Assembly: GCA_023548195.1 (NCBI GenBank)
Contig: JAJHZJ010000076.1
Coordinates: 510,931-574,930 of the forward strand
Direction: 5' to 3'
DNA from: Bettongia penicillata ogilbyi
Taxonomy: Eukaryota > Chordata > Mammalia > Diprotodontia > Potoroidae
DNA length: 64,000 nucleotides
In this document: in pieces, positions 35,540 to 45,127 of the stretch
How positions within the stretch are numbered: position 1 is the stretch's first letter
How the letters are laid out: each line of letters starts with the position of its first letter
Program-made: the position numbers and the translations under genes
Notes under the pieces: generated by a model
What the model was told of the DNA's origin: nothing
Seen by the model: the letters and a program-made list of their open reading frames with translations, nothing else
The model's database searches: none

Positions 35540-36707
35540 ATGCTCCCAAAAGGGAAAAAAAAGTGAGACTGTGGAAAATTACTTTCTTGGTAAAAAGATA
35601 TTTTTTCCATCCTTTCAGATGAGAAAGAACAAAGCATGCCATCAGTGGAAGACAACAAAGTCAAGGCTTCCACATCCAAAACCTCCAAAAAAGGTATGTT
35701 ATTGTCTCAGGAAACTGAAGAACTCAAAAAGATTTTGAAAATCGAGCAAGAGAGGTCGAACAAAAATTGGGAAGAGAAATGAGAGTAATGTATGAAAATC
35801 ATGAAAAATGGGTCAGCAGCTTGCTAAAGGAGACCCAAAAGATGCTAAAGAAATAATACCTTTTAAAAGAGACTAACTCAATTGACAAAAGAGGTCCAAA
35901 AAAATCAATGAGGAGAAGAATGCTTTAAAGAGTAGAATTAGCCAAATGAAAAAGGAGATTTAAAAGCTCACTAAAGAAAACAGTTTTTTTTTTTTAAAAT
36001 TAGAATGGAGCAGATAGAAACTACTGACTTTATAAGAAACCAAGAAATTATACAACAAAGCCAAAAGAATGAAAAAAATAGAAGACAATGTGAAACATCT
36101 CATTGGAAAAACAACTGACCTGGAAAATAGATCCAGGGGAGATAATTTAAAAATTATTGGTCTACCTGAATCCATGATCAAAAACAGATCTTAGATATCT
36201 ATTATATTATTATTATATTATATATTATATTATGTTAAATTCTATTAAATTATCAAGGAAAACTTCCCTGATACTCTAGAATCAGAGGGTAAAATAGAAA
36301 TGAAAAGAATTCACTGATCACCTCCTGAAAGAGATTCCAAAAGGAAAACTCCTAGGAATATTGCAGCCAAATTCAAGAGTTCCCAAATCAGTGAGAAAAT
36401 ATTACAAGCAGTCAGAAAGAAACAATTCAAATATTGTGGAAGTACAATCAGGAAAACACAGAATTTAATAGCTTCTCACTAAGGTATTGAAGGGCTTGGG
36501 ATAAGATATTACAGAGGGTAAAGGGCATAGTATTAAAACCAGGAACCACCTACCCAGCAAAATTGGGTAGTTCACTGGGTAGTGAAGAACACTTCAGGGG
36601 AAAAGTTGAATTTTAATGAAACAGAGGATTTCCAAGCATTCTTGTTGAAAATACCAGAGCTGAATAGAAAATTTGACTTTCAAATACAAAAACTAAGAGA
36701 AACATGA
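35540..36707 (+). pseudogene. ORF1 of old HAL1-like element, broken
   Basis: The ATG at 35540 aligns with the ATG at 62970 of the sister copy. Recognisable in several frames: a coiled-coil segment (ELKKILKI.., then repeated EIxKLT-type heptads), the LENRSRGD segment near 36120, SPPERDSKRKTPRNIAAKF-like coding near 36320 and FDFQIQ before the TGA at 36705. A TATTATAT expansion sits at 36197-36250. Many stops. Confidence 0.7.
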
Positions 36708-36829
36708 AAAGATAAACAGGCAACAAAAGCCTTAAGGAACTCATTAAAGTTGAACTGTTTACATACCTCATGGAAAGTTATTTGTAATTCATGAGACCTT
36801 TTCCAGTAGTAGGGTAATTAGAAGGAATT

Positions 36830-36831
<2 letters not shown>

Positions 36832-36864
<33 letters not shown>
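36832..36864. repeat. (GT)n microsatellite in HAL1 3'UTR
   Basis: GT tract followed by TATG/TGTG units to about 36980. The same kind of tract occupies the same 3'UTR position in the copies at 52.1 and 57.7 kb, so it was part of the element. Confidence 0.85.
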
Positions 36865-36868
<4 letters not shown>

Positions 36869-37814
36869 AGATGTGTATGGGTATGTATGTGTATAGTATA
36901 TATGTGTAGGTATGTATATGTACATGTGTGTATGTATATATATATGTGTGTGTGTGTGTATATGTATATGTGTGTGTGTGTACACGGACAGAGGGCACAG
37001 GGTGAGCTGAAAATGAGGGAAGAATATCTAAAAAAATAAAATTTACTGTTGAATTGAATGTACTAGGGGTAAGAGAAATGGAAGGGTAGAATGTAGGAAA
37101 TCATTTCACTTACAAGAGGGAAGAAAGGGTTTCTACAATGGAGTGGAAGAGGGAGGAGATGAAAGGAAATAACTGAGCCTTACTTTCATGAGATTTGGCT
37201 TAAGGAGAGAAAAACTCACACTGAACTGGATATGGAAAGCTATTTTACCCTGTAGGAAGGCAAGAAGGAAGGGAAGAGGAGAGGGAAGATAATAGAAGAG
37301 ACAGCAAATTGGAGAAGAGATAATCATAATAAAACACTACTGTGGGAGGACAGATCAAGAGAAAGGATGGAATAAATGAAGGGTACAATATGACAGAGGG
37401 AAATATGTTTAGTCTTTTACAACATAACTAATAAGGAAGTAGCATATGCATTGTTACACATTTATGATCTATATTGAATTGCTTATTTTCTCCGTGAGGG
37501 TGGGTGGAGAGTGAGGGAGAGAATATGGAACTCAAAGCTTTAAGAATGAATGTTAGCATGCAACTGGAAATTAAACTATGTAGGTGAAGGAGTGTAGAAA
37601 TCTGTTTTGCTCTACAGTAAAATAGAGGAGAAGGGGAATATAAGAAAGGTGGGTAATAGAAGGGAAGACACGCTGAAGGAAGAGGCAGATGGGGTGCATG
37701 CTGTCCCAGGTTGGGGGTGGGGAGAGATGAGGAGAAAATTTTGTGGAATTTTGAGGAGAAAATTCTTGTGGAAGTGGATGTTTATAATTGAAAAATTAAT
37801 AAATCATATTTTTC

Positions 37815-38148
37815 AGTAAGAAATTATGAGTAGAATACTCTCAGAAAAATCTGGAAGGACTTACATAAGGTAAAACAAAGTGTTATGTACCATGTACTAA
37901 GTACCAGTAATGTTATAAGCTGATTAGCTAGGAAGTGCTTCCCTACTGTCAACAAAATAATAATGCAGTACAACTGTGAAGGACTTATGATGAAAAATCC
38001 TATCCATCCCCAGACAAAGAACTGATAGTGTTTAAAAACAGATAGAAATATGCTTTTTATAACTTTTATTTTCCTTAGTTTCTTGTCTATTTTTATGTGA
38101 CTATTACAGAAATATTTGCATGACTAAATATGTATAATCTATAAAAAA
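37815..38148 (+). mobile_element. L1 3' end (ORF2 tail and 3'UTR)
   Basis: 'aatctggaaggacttacataagg', 'caacaaaataataatgcagtacaactgtgaaggacttatgatgaaaaatcctatccatccccagacaaagaactgatagtg' and 'catgactaaatatgtataatct' follow the standard marsupial L1 3' end. It stops abruptly and appears to resume at 40110. Confidence 0.75.
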
Positions 38149-38149
38149 T

Positions 38150-38262
38150 TCCCGCATCCAAAACATCCACGAAAAATATGAATTTTCTTTAGACCATGGA
38201 ATAACTCAAAAAGCATTTAAAAAATCAAGAGCAGTAGAGGAAAAAGGAAAGCTTTTCTTTTT
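38150..38262 (+). mobile_element. Short plus-strand ORF1 N-terminal fragment
   Basis: 'gcatccaaaacatccacgaaaaatatg ... gaccatggaataactcaaaaagcatttaaaaaatcaagagcag' matches the start of the coiled-coil coding part of the old HAL1/L1 ORF1 (compare 35670-35755). It abuts an inverted ORF1 immediately after. Confidence 0.6.
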
Positions 38263-38264
38263 CC

Positions 38265-40110
38265 TGTTTATCTTTACATTTTTCTCTTGAGTATTGTATT
38301 TGAAAGTCAAACTTTCTATTTAGCTCTGGTATTTTTAACAGAATACTTGAAAATCCTCTATTTCATTGAATGTTCAATTCCCACAAGAAAGATTATACTT
38401 AGTTTTTTTTTGTTTGTTTTGTTTTTTTGTTTTTTTCTGGGTAGATGATTCTTACTTGTAATCCTAGTTCTTTTGGTCCTCTGGATTATAATATTGCAAA
38501 CTATCAGGCTTTTTAAAGAAGATGCTAAAATATGTGTTATCCTGACTGTGGCTCCACTACACTTGAGTTCTTTCTTTCTAACTGCTTAGAATATTTTCTC
38601 TTTGACCAGGGGCCTCTGAAATTTGGCTATAGCATTTCTTGGAGTTTCATTTTGGGATCACTTTCAAGAGTTGATCAGTAGATCATTTTAACTTTCATTT
38701 TACCCTCTGATTCTAGAATGTCAGGGTGGATTTCCTGGATAATTTGTTAAAATATGATATCTAGGCTATTTATATTTTTTTTATCATAGCTTTTAGAAAG
38801 TTTGATAATTTTTAAATCATTTCTCCTGGATATATTTTTCAGGTCAATTTTTTCCCATGAGATATTTCACATTGTTTGTTTATTTCATTCTTTTGATTTT
38901 GTTTGACTGTTTCTTGATGTCTCATAGAATCATTAGCTTCCACCAGCTCAACTCCAATTTTTAAGGAATTGCTTTCTTCAATGAATTTTTGTGCCTCTTT
39001 TTCCTTTTGGTCAATTATGCTTTTTAAGGAGTTCTTTTCTGCAGTGAATTTTGTATATCTTTTTCTATTTGGCCATTTCTACATGTCAAGGCTTTCTTCT
39101 CCTCATTGGAATTCTTTGTACCTTTTGCTACATTTGGCCTATTTTGCTTCTTAAGATGTTACTTTCCAGTCTATTATTACCTCCTTTATGAAACTGTTGA
39201 TTCTTTTTTTTATGATTTTACTGCATCACTATCAGTTCTCTTCCAATTTTTTCCCTCTATCTCTCTTACTTATTTTTAAAAATGACTTTGAGCTCTTCCA
39301 TGGCTTGAGATCAATTCATATTGTTTTTTCTGATTTTGGATGTGGAGGTTTTGACTTTACTATTTTCTTCTGAGTGTGTTTTGATCTTCCTCCTCACCAC
39401 AGTAACTTTCTACACTCATATTTGTTTCTTTTTCTTGCTTATTTTTCCAGCCTATTTCTTGACTTTTAACTCTGCTAATGTGGGGCTCTACTTCCAAGGT
39501 AGAGTATTCACTGTCCCAAGATTCATGGGTTTTGTGCAGCTATTTTCAGAGCTACATCTAGGAACCTATAAGTTTTCAGTATTTCCAAGGTAGTATGATC
39601 TAAGAAGAAGTGTGTTGGCCACTCTCCTGCCCTGTTCCCTAGTCTGTGAGTGACCATAAGCATTCTTTTCTACCCTGGAACTGTGATGAGAGCTCCTTCT
39701 CCACTGTGGCTGCAGGTTCTGGGGAGTTAGATCTCTTACCCTGGGACTGAAATCTAGGACTGTGACTCAGATCCAGTTATGGGCAATGCCACAGAGTCCT
39801 GCCCTCCAGTGCCAGCAAGTAAACCCCTGCAAACTCCTTCCGACCATTTATTCACCTCTTTGCCATCTGCGGTTTGAGAGGTCCAAAAGTAGAAATTGGC
39901 ATTGCTGATTCAGTTGCTCTCAAGTTCTGTTCGGGCCTGAACTGTCACAGCCTGTGCTGGACTTTCATTCTGCTTTCATCCTGGTGTGACACATCTTTCC
40001 TTCTGAGGTTTTAACCTATCTTGTGGCAGAACGTTGTTTCATTCTGTTCTTTTGTCAGTTCTGCTGCTCCAGAATTTGTTTTAGGGCATTATTTAAAGAT
40101 ATGTGGAAAA
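38265..40110 (-). mobile_element. L1/HAL1 ORF1 plus 5'UTR, inverted
   Basis: The minus strand carries a complete but dead ORF1 and about 670 bp of 5'UTR (39443-40110). No 3' end or ORF2 follows on the left, so this is an internal piece, not a normal 5'-truncated insertion. It appears to interrupt the L1 3' end at 37815-38148 and 40110-40190. Confidence 0.65.
38283..39442 (-). pseudogene. ORF1 in inverted L1/HAL1 piece, broken
   Basis: The start codon position reads ATA at 39442 (followed by AGC AAG, the family's usual second and third codons). The coiled-coil coding part lies at 38950-39300, the RRM and C-terminal parts at 38300-38850 (inverse of the FNEIEDF and FDFQIQ segments). Several stops and frameshifts, and a TTTTTGTTTG expansion at 38403-38436. 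Confidence 0.65.
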
Positions 40111-40192
40111 GCTTGGGGGGGTAATCAAAATTTCATAAAAACAGAATATTAAAAATTACTTTTACCTGTAACTGGAAAAAATATTAAGAACA
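40110..40192 (+). mobile_element. L1 3' terminus fragment
   Basis: 'cttgggggggtaatcaaaatttcataaaaacagaatattaaaaattacttttacctgtaactgg' matches the final L1 3' wording ('gaatgttaaaaattgttttacatgtaattgg') and would be the end of the L1 that breaks off at 38148. Confidence 0.6.
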
Positions 40193-40194
40193 AA

Positions 40195-40683
40195 AAAATA
40201 AAGGATGCTTTTAAAATACATATAAACCAATATAACATAATGTACTATGTTGTATAATAAATACATATGACTATAATAATAAAGACAGTAATAAATGTAA
40301 ATAATATTAACAAAATGCAAATTAAGTAGAATCAGAAAAATAGGAGATAGAATAAAAACAATTTCTGTGTGAGTGAGAAGTAAGGATGATGATGTATAAT
40401 TACAATGATTAAGTTTAACTTTGGGGAAGAGTTGAGAAATGGTACCTTTGTATTTTCATTAAGAAGTTTGCAGGGGACCATAATTGTGTAATTTTGAGCA
40501 CACTGACTGACAAGATTAATCTATCAGTTTTCTTGAATTGATTTTTTAAATATTTGTCACAAGAGATGACTCACTAAAATAGTGATATGGAAATATTTAT
40601 GTATATGTGCATCCATATAGATAGAGTTACATATATGTGATAGAAAAACAAAATGAATCAATTAAATAAGATAAAATAAAATT
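40195..40683. other. AT-rich stretch, no gene
   Basis: Nothing recognised. The only short frames are chance. Confidence 0.5.
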
Positions 40684-40689
40684 AACCAC
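40684..40689 (+). repeat. Target-site duplication of solo LTR, left (AACCAC)
   Basis: AACCAC directly before the TG end of the LTR, repeated at 41050-41055. Confidence 0.85.
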
Positions 40690-40866
40690 TGTAAGGGGCG
40701 CTCTGGACCCAGGCCCCCCTGAGAGGATAGGAGATGCCAGGAAGTCTGGACCTGCTGACGTGGCTTTGCCACGCTGGCACTGGGGAGGCTTCAGACTGAG
40801 CTGAGCTCCACCCTCAGGGAGGAACTGGGGAGGAGCCTACCCGGAATAGGAGGGCAAAGCACTAGG

Positions 40867-40874
40867 GATAAAAG
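40867..40874 (+). promoter_or_regulatory. TATA-like box of the solo LTR
   Basis: GATAAAAG, 47 bp before the AATAAA signal. Spacing suits a cap site near 40895-40900 and a short R region. Confidence 0.6.
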
Positions 40875-40920
40875 GCACACCCAGGAAGGGCTCGGGGGAT
40901 TTCCCGACTGATCGCCATGC

Positions 40921-40926
40921 AATAAA
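40921..40926 (+). terminator. LTR polyadenylation signal AATAAA
   Basis: AATAAA in the R region, followed by a GT-rich element about 20 bp downstream. Confidence 0.7.
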
Positions 40927-40963
40927 GCTCTAATCCACTACTCCGGTGTTCTGCCTGGTAATT

Positions 40964-40987
40964 CTCCCTTCGCATCCCCGAAGGGAG
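40964..40987 (+). other. Perfect 9-bp hairpin in LTR U5
   Basis: CTCCCTTCG (40964-40972) and CGAAGGGAG (40979-40987) pair exactly around the loop CATCCC. A second hairpin, CGTGGC/GCCACG around TTT, lies in U3 near 40759-40773. Confidence 0.75.
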
Positions 40988-41049
40988 CCGGAGACGTCCG
41001 AAGACCCTGGGCAGGGTAAGTAGAGGCAGCAGTTGGGCGGCCCCCAACA

Positions 41050-41055
41050 AACCAC
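41050..41055 (+). repeat. Target-site duplication of solo LTR, right (AACCAC)
   Basis: Partner of 40684-40689. Confidence 0.85.
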
Positions 41056-41059
41056 AAAA

Positions 41060-41575
41060 TAAATCTCTGACAAGATAGTAAAGCAACCAGTTCATTATAT
41101 GGTTACTATAAATCCGTCATGCTAAAGAGTAGCAATACAAATATAAGAAAAAAGAAAAAAAGACAATATTTTACCTCAAGGAAGATGAAAAAGATGAGGT
41201 CAGGGTACAGGTACCTAGAAGGGGGCATGTTGCCAGAATACAGATAGTGAAACATCAATCTTTTTCACCCTTCTTCGAAATTCAGGTTGAGGGAAGAATT
41301 CACCATTGGAAGAGTTTCATTTATAATAGCAACTTATATTTTCATAGTCATGCAATTGAGTATTTTATAGAATATAATGTTCCATCATATTTAATGTTTG
41401 TTGATTGTCCAAAACAAGACTCAGAGGAGCACAATGAAATTACAAATTTCTTTCGTAAATCTGTCTTCCATGTATCTATTAAGATCACACAATATACTTC
41501 GGTAAACACAGCAAGAATAAATTTTGTCCAGTGTGACCTAACCATCAAAAATCAATAAAACAAAGACATATACAG
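41060..41575. other. No gene recognised
   Basis: Contains a 103-codon plus-strand frame (41247-41558) with a partly overlapping minus-strand frame. It has no motif I recognise and no supporting signals, so I do not call it a gene. Confidence 0.45.
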
Positions 41576-41579
41576 TTAT

Positions 41580-42690
41580 TCTCTTTCATCACTCTCATAT
41601 CTTTCCCCAAACTTTCTTCTACTTCTCTTCTACAATTCTTTTAGGTCCTTGTTGAGCTCTTTCTTTCTGGGTTTGAGAACATTTCCCATTTTTCTTTGGG
41701 GATTTGCCTATAGTTCCCTTGACCTTGTTGACCTCTTCTCAATTGGGTTTTGAGCTTCCCTGTCACCCTAATAACTTTCTGTGGCCAGATTATTTTTTCG
41801 TGTTTTTCTTCATTTTTTTTGCCTATTTTACTTTCTTTTATATTTAAGTTTTCTTCGGTGTAGAAGGGACACTGTCTTCTTGCGGCAGGTGCTGCAGGCT
41901 CTGACTGTTTGCCTGATGTTGCACTGATGTCCTGGTGCCCACAGGGAACCCTGGTGTATGGTGCTGAACTGAGGAGGGGAAGTTAGGGGTGACTTGAGCT
42001 TGTGGAGGCCACAGGGATCTAGCAACTTACCTGGTACTGGGTTGGGGTCTTAGAAGCTCTGTCTGGGGTCTGCTGAGGCTGGTATGGTGTTTCTGTATTT
42101 CCCTGAAGCTACACTGAAGCAGGCGGCAGAGAGGCCCCTGCAATTGACTGGTGTGCATTTGCTTAGGCACCTGTATCTGTTTGCCCTGGGCTATGCTGAA
42201 GCACAAGTAGGTCTAACTCCTGGAGGCTGTTGTTTGCTTGGGGCTACACTGAAGCATGTGAAGATCTGTTGCTGGAAGCAGTCCATTTGCCCAGAATTCT
42301 GCTAAAGCATTTACTCATTCTTGGACCTGGAGTCGGCCCATTCCCCTCACCTGTTCTGAGGTAAGTGGGGGTTCTGCCGTTGGCATTTGCCTGTTCTGCT
42401 GCAGTGGAGGTCAGGATCTACTGCTGCTTCATTGAGGTGGGGCATGCTGCTGGCATGCTTCTTCTCTGAGATTGCACTCCCCTTTAATCTGAATGAAACA
42501 GACCTTTTCTTGTCAATCTTCCAAATTCCTTGATCTAAAAACACTCTGTCCTTTTGCTGGTTCTGCTGCTATAGGATTGGTTTTGGGACACTATTGTACA
42601 GTTGCTTGGAGGTAAATATGGTAGTTATTGCAGTTTACTGCTTACTTTTCTATACTGGTTCCTAGAAGTTCCAGAACAGACCAATTTTTA
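41580..42690 (-). mobile_element. Old L1 5' end: 5'UTR and ORF1 start
   Basis: Minus strand: 5'UTR from about 42690 to 41814, then the ORF1 start (ATG at 41813-41811, ATGAAGAAAAAC) and roughly 220 bp of ORF1 N-terminus. The 5'UTR carries CTGAAGCA-type units repeated at about 52-bp spacing (42113, 42195, 42247, 42300 on the plus strand). The element is cut off in ORF1 on the left. Overlapping frames on both strands are chance. Confidence 0.65.
42060..42320 (-). repeat. Tandem units in L1 5'UTR (about 52 bp apart)
   Basis: The plus-strand words ACTGAAGCA (42113), GCTGAAGCA (42195), ACTGAAGCA (42247) and GCTAAAGCA (42300), each preceded by a GGGCTA/CAGAATT-like segment and by TTTGCCC/TTTGCTT, mark diverged tandem units. 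Mouse L1 promoters are built of such monomers. Whether these act likewise is inference. Confidence 0.55.
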
Positions 42691-42699
42691 AAGTCAGTG

Positions 42700-43550
42700 G
42701 ATTCTAGCACCAATAAGAAACATGACTTTCCTGAAAGCTTTTTTTTTTCTTTACTTCCTTCATAATAAATTATCCAATTGCTTTTTCTTCCTTTGTTTGA
42801 CTGGTCTCACTATTTTCCAACATTTTTTTTAGAATAAATGAGTTAATAAATGTACCAATAAGACTTTTCATCTTTATTTGATAATAGATAAAACCATCTC
42901 ATCCAGTTTAAATACCATTTTTCATTGCTTTTAAAAGAGCCTTATTTGTAGACTATTGCACAAATGATTAGTAGATATATCTGTACCTTAAGGTTTTACA
43001 TATTTATGCTATTTATTAAAGTATATACAAGAATGCCTCCCAAGAAGGCAGTTTCTTAAATTTTGCCTTAGGAACAATCATCTTTTCTATAGCTTTCACT
43101 AGACTTTTAGGTAAAGTTTCACTCAGTTGCAGTGATGCTTTCTTCATTACCAAAAAAAGTTTTAGCTTCCCCCCTACCCTTTACTCACTGCCTAAAAAAT
43201 GGTACTGCTATGTTTTTTACTTTTTGTTTTTGTATGGGTGACTTTTCTCATATTGAATATTGAGTTTTGAAAAGAATATGGCAATTCATAATTATAGCAT
43301 CAAATTTACAATTTACAAAATATTTCACACAAATGAAAGCATCCTTTAAATACAAACAATAAAGTAAAAATTTGTAAGAAAAAAAGAAAGTTGTTTTTCA
43401 CTTACAGAGCTTTTAGGATCATTGACTCTTCTGGTGAATTTGGGTCTTGAGAAATAACGTAATCCAATTTGTTACTTAACAAGGTCTACACATAAATACC
43501 TTAAAGTAAAAAATTCAAAGAGAAATCAACAAAAATTATAAAGTGCTTCA
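42700..43550. other. No gene recognised
   Basis: AT-rich with short T-runs. No motif. Confidence 0.5.
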
Positions 43551-43552
43551 AA

Positions 43553-43805
43553 ATGCTTGCATTTTTATGTTTTATATATTATTATATATCATGTTACATG
43601 TTTTGTATATTATCATTATATATCATATACTACACACAACACATAGATATGTATTATATATTATTATATAATAATATATTATATTACATGTATGCATTAT
43701 ATTGCTGTTATATATCATATGTTATATATAATACATATGTGTATTATATATTATTATTATATGTTTTATATATTATTATATATTATGTTATATTATTCCT
43801 CCATA
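43553..43805. repeat. TATTATATA-rich low-complexity tract
   Basis: About 250 bp of ATTATATATTA-type words with many local palindromes. The 106-codon frame across it (Y/I/L-rich) is an artefact of the composition. Confidence 0.8.
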
Positions 43806-43884
43806 ATATAATAAATACACCAAAAAGTACTAAGCACGTACAATGTGTAAAACAGAGAGGCAGTGTCATATAATATAAAGGGAT

Positions 43885-43975
43885 GATTTTAAAGTGAGAA
43901 AGACCTGGGCTCAAATTCTGTCTCTGATATATGTTATCTATAGGATAGTTAAATACTCATTACTCCCAGGTTAGA
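43885..43975 (+). repeat. Probable MIR-like SINE fragment
   Basis: 'agacctgggctcaaattctgtctctgat' resembles the B-box part of MIR-type SINEs ('gacctgggttcaaatcctgcctctga'). The rest is degraded. Confidence 0.45.
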
Positions 43976-43979
43976 TTCT

Positions 43980-44308
43980 AGTGATGTAGATTGAGAGGCA
44001 GAACAGTCCCTTGTAAGAAAATAGTATCAGACTTAAGGAGTTAGAAAATACCAGGGATAATGTTTATACTTTGGAGATGGTAAAGTTAGAAAGCTAGACT
44101 TCTAAAGGTAGCATAGTACCTAGGTACCTAAAATTGACAATTGCATAGAATGCTTCCTGATCTTGACCTTGACTTATGTTATTAATTCCTATGAGTCCAG
44201 CATTACTGCTTCCACAACTTCTTGATTTTAATCCTACCAAAGGGTTAATGAAGTGAAACTGTCACAGTCTATTAGGTGAGGGTATACTTTGCTTTGTTTT
44301 TTAGGATC

Positions 44309-44356
<48 letters not shown>

Positions 44357-45118
44357 CTTGGTAGGTACTCTGGATCTCTATGTACTATGCCCTACATGTA
44401 CTTGGGCATGTTGTCACAGCAGTAAACTTTCCAATGGTGCCATTTCAGTTGCATGCACTATTAATTTACATTTATTTTCTTATTTATTTTCACCATAGGA
44501 TGGTTACTGTGATTGCAGGAAAATTACCCTTGTCATTTTAAAACACTGATGTTTGTATTTTTATTCCATAATTACAGATTTAAAACTCATTCTGGATAAT
44601 TTTTGAAACTATGCTGTTGCCTGCTTCATATGAGATGGAAAATGCAATTGGTTGCTAGAACCAAGATGAGTCTTCATATCTATGTAAGAGGTAAATACTA
44701 CTGAGAAGGATTTTAAGAGACAGTCATAAGAAGCAAATTTGAACTTTTGAATCACTTATGAAAACTCTTAGAGCTTCCAACATATAAGGAAAGCTAGATC
44801 CATATCTCTCGATTTCCAGGTCTAACAACCCTAGGGATTGTTGAAAATGAGATCTTATCTTCCTCTCAGTTGAAAAGTCCATTTGCTCTTGTGTATTCTG
44901 TGGTCCATACTAATGTGTGTAACAACTCTGATTATGTTTACTGTTAACACTGATAAAGAGTTTTACTATTCTTGATAGTTATTTGTGCAAGCAACATTTG
45001 TTTAAGAAGGATCTAGCTTATGGGAAACACTACCCTTCCCATGAGGGCAGTCAGGGAAAGGATCTTTTATCTTAGGCCACCTAAATTATTGTGACCATAG
45101 GTTATTAACATCTATGTT
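43980..45118. other. No gene recognised; contains a GT microsatellite
   Basis: Apart from the GT tract at 44311-44355, I see no repeat or coding signal. Confidence 0.5.
44311..44355. repeat. (GT)22 microsatellite
   Basis: Perfect GT tract. The 69-codon frame with a CVCVCV run over it is an artefact. Confidence 0.95.
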
Positions 45119-45127
45119 AGATATATG
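45119..45127 (+). repeat. Target-site duplication of RPL8 retrocopy, 3' side
   Basis: AGATATATG, repeated at 46006-46014 on the other side of the retrocopy. Confidence 0.6.

Larger units (their letters stand above)
35076..37812 (+). mobile_element. Old HAL1-like element
   Basis: Partial 5'UTR (35076-35539), ORF1 (35540-36707) and a 3'UTR of about 1.1 kb with a GT microsatellite, ending 'aattgaaaaattaataaatcat'. No ORF2 sequence is present between ORF1 and the 3' end. The 5'UTR is of a different type from the GC-rich one at 53.4-54.1 kb but matches the element that starts at 62246, so these two form one subfamily. Confidence 0.7.
40690..41049 (+). mobile_element. Solo LTR of an endogenous retrovirus, 360 bp
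   Basis: It begins TGTAAGGGGC and ends CCCCAACA (the TG...CA rule) between perfect 6-bp duplications AACCAC. Inside are a TATA-like GATAAAAG (40867-40874) and an AATAAA polyadenylation signal (40921-40926), with a GT-rich stretch just after (GGTGTTCTGCCTGG), giving U3-R-U5 order on the plus strand. GC content and retained CpGs contrast sharply with the flanks. No primer-binding site, gag, pol or env follows, so the internal part was removed by LTR-LTR recombination. A 6-bp duplication is typical of betaretrovirus-like (class II) elements, so I infer that class. A 77-codon minus-strand frame over it is chance. Confidence 0.9.

Noticed and set aside
41247..41558. 103-codon frame next to the solo LTR as a retroviral remnant
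   Set aside because: The right target duplication of the LTR at 41050-41055 shows that the retroviral insertion ends there. The frame has no retroviral motif.
43553..43873. 106-codon Y/I/L-rich frame as a membrane peptide
   Set aside because: It is a translation of the ATTATATA tract.
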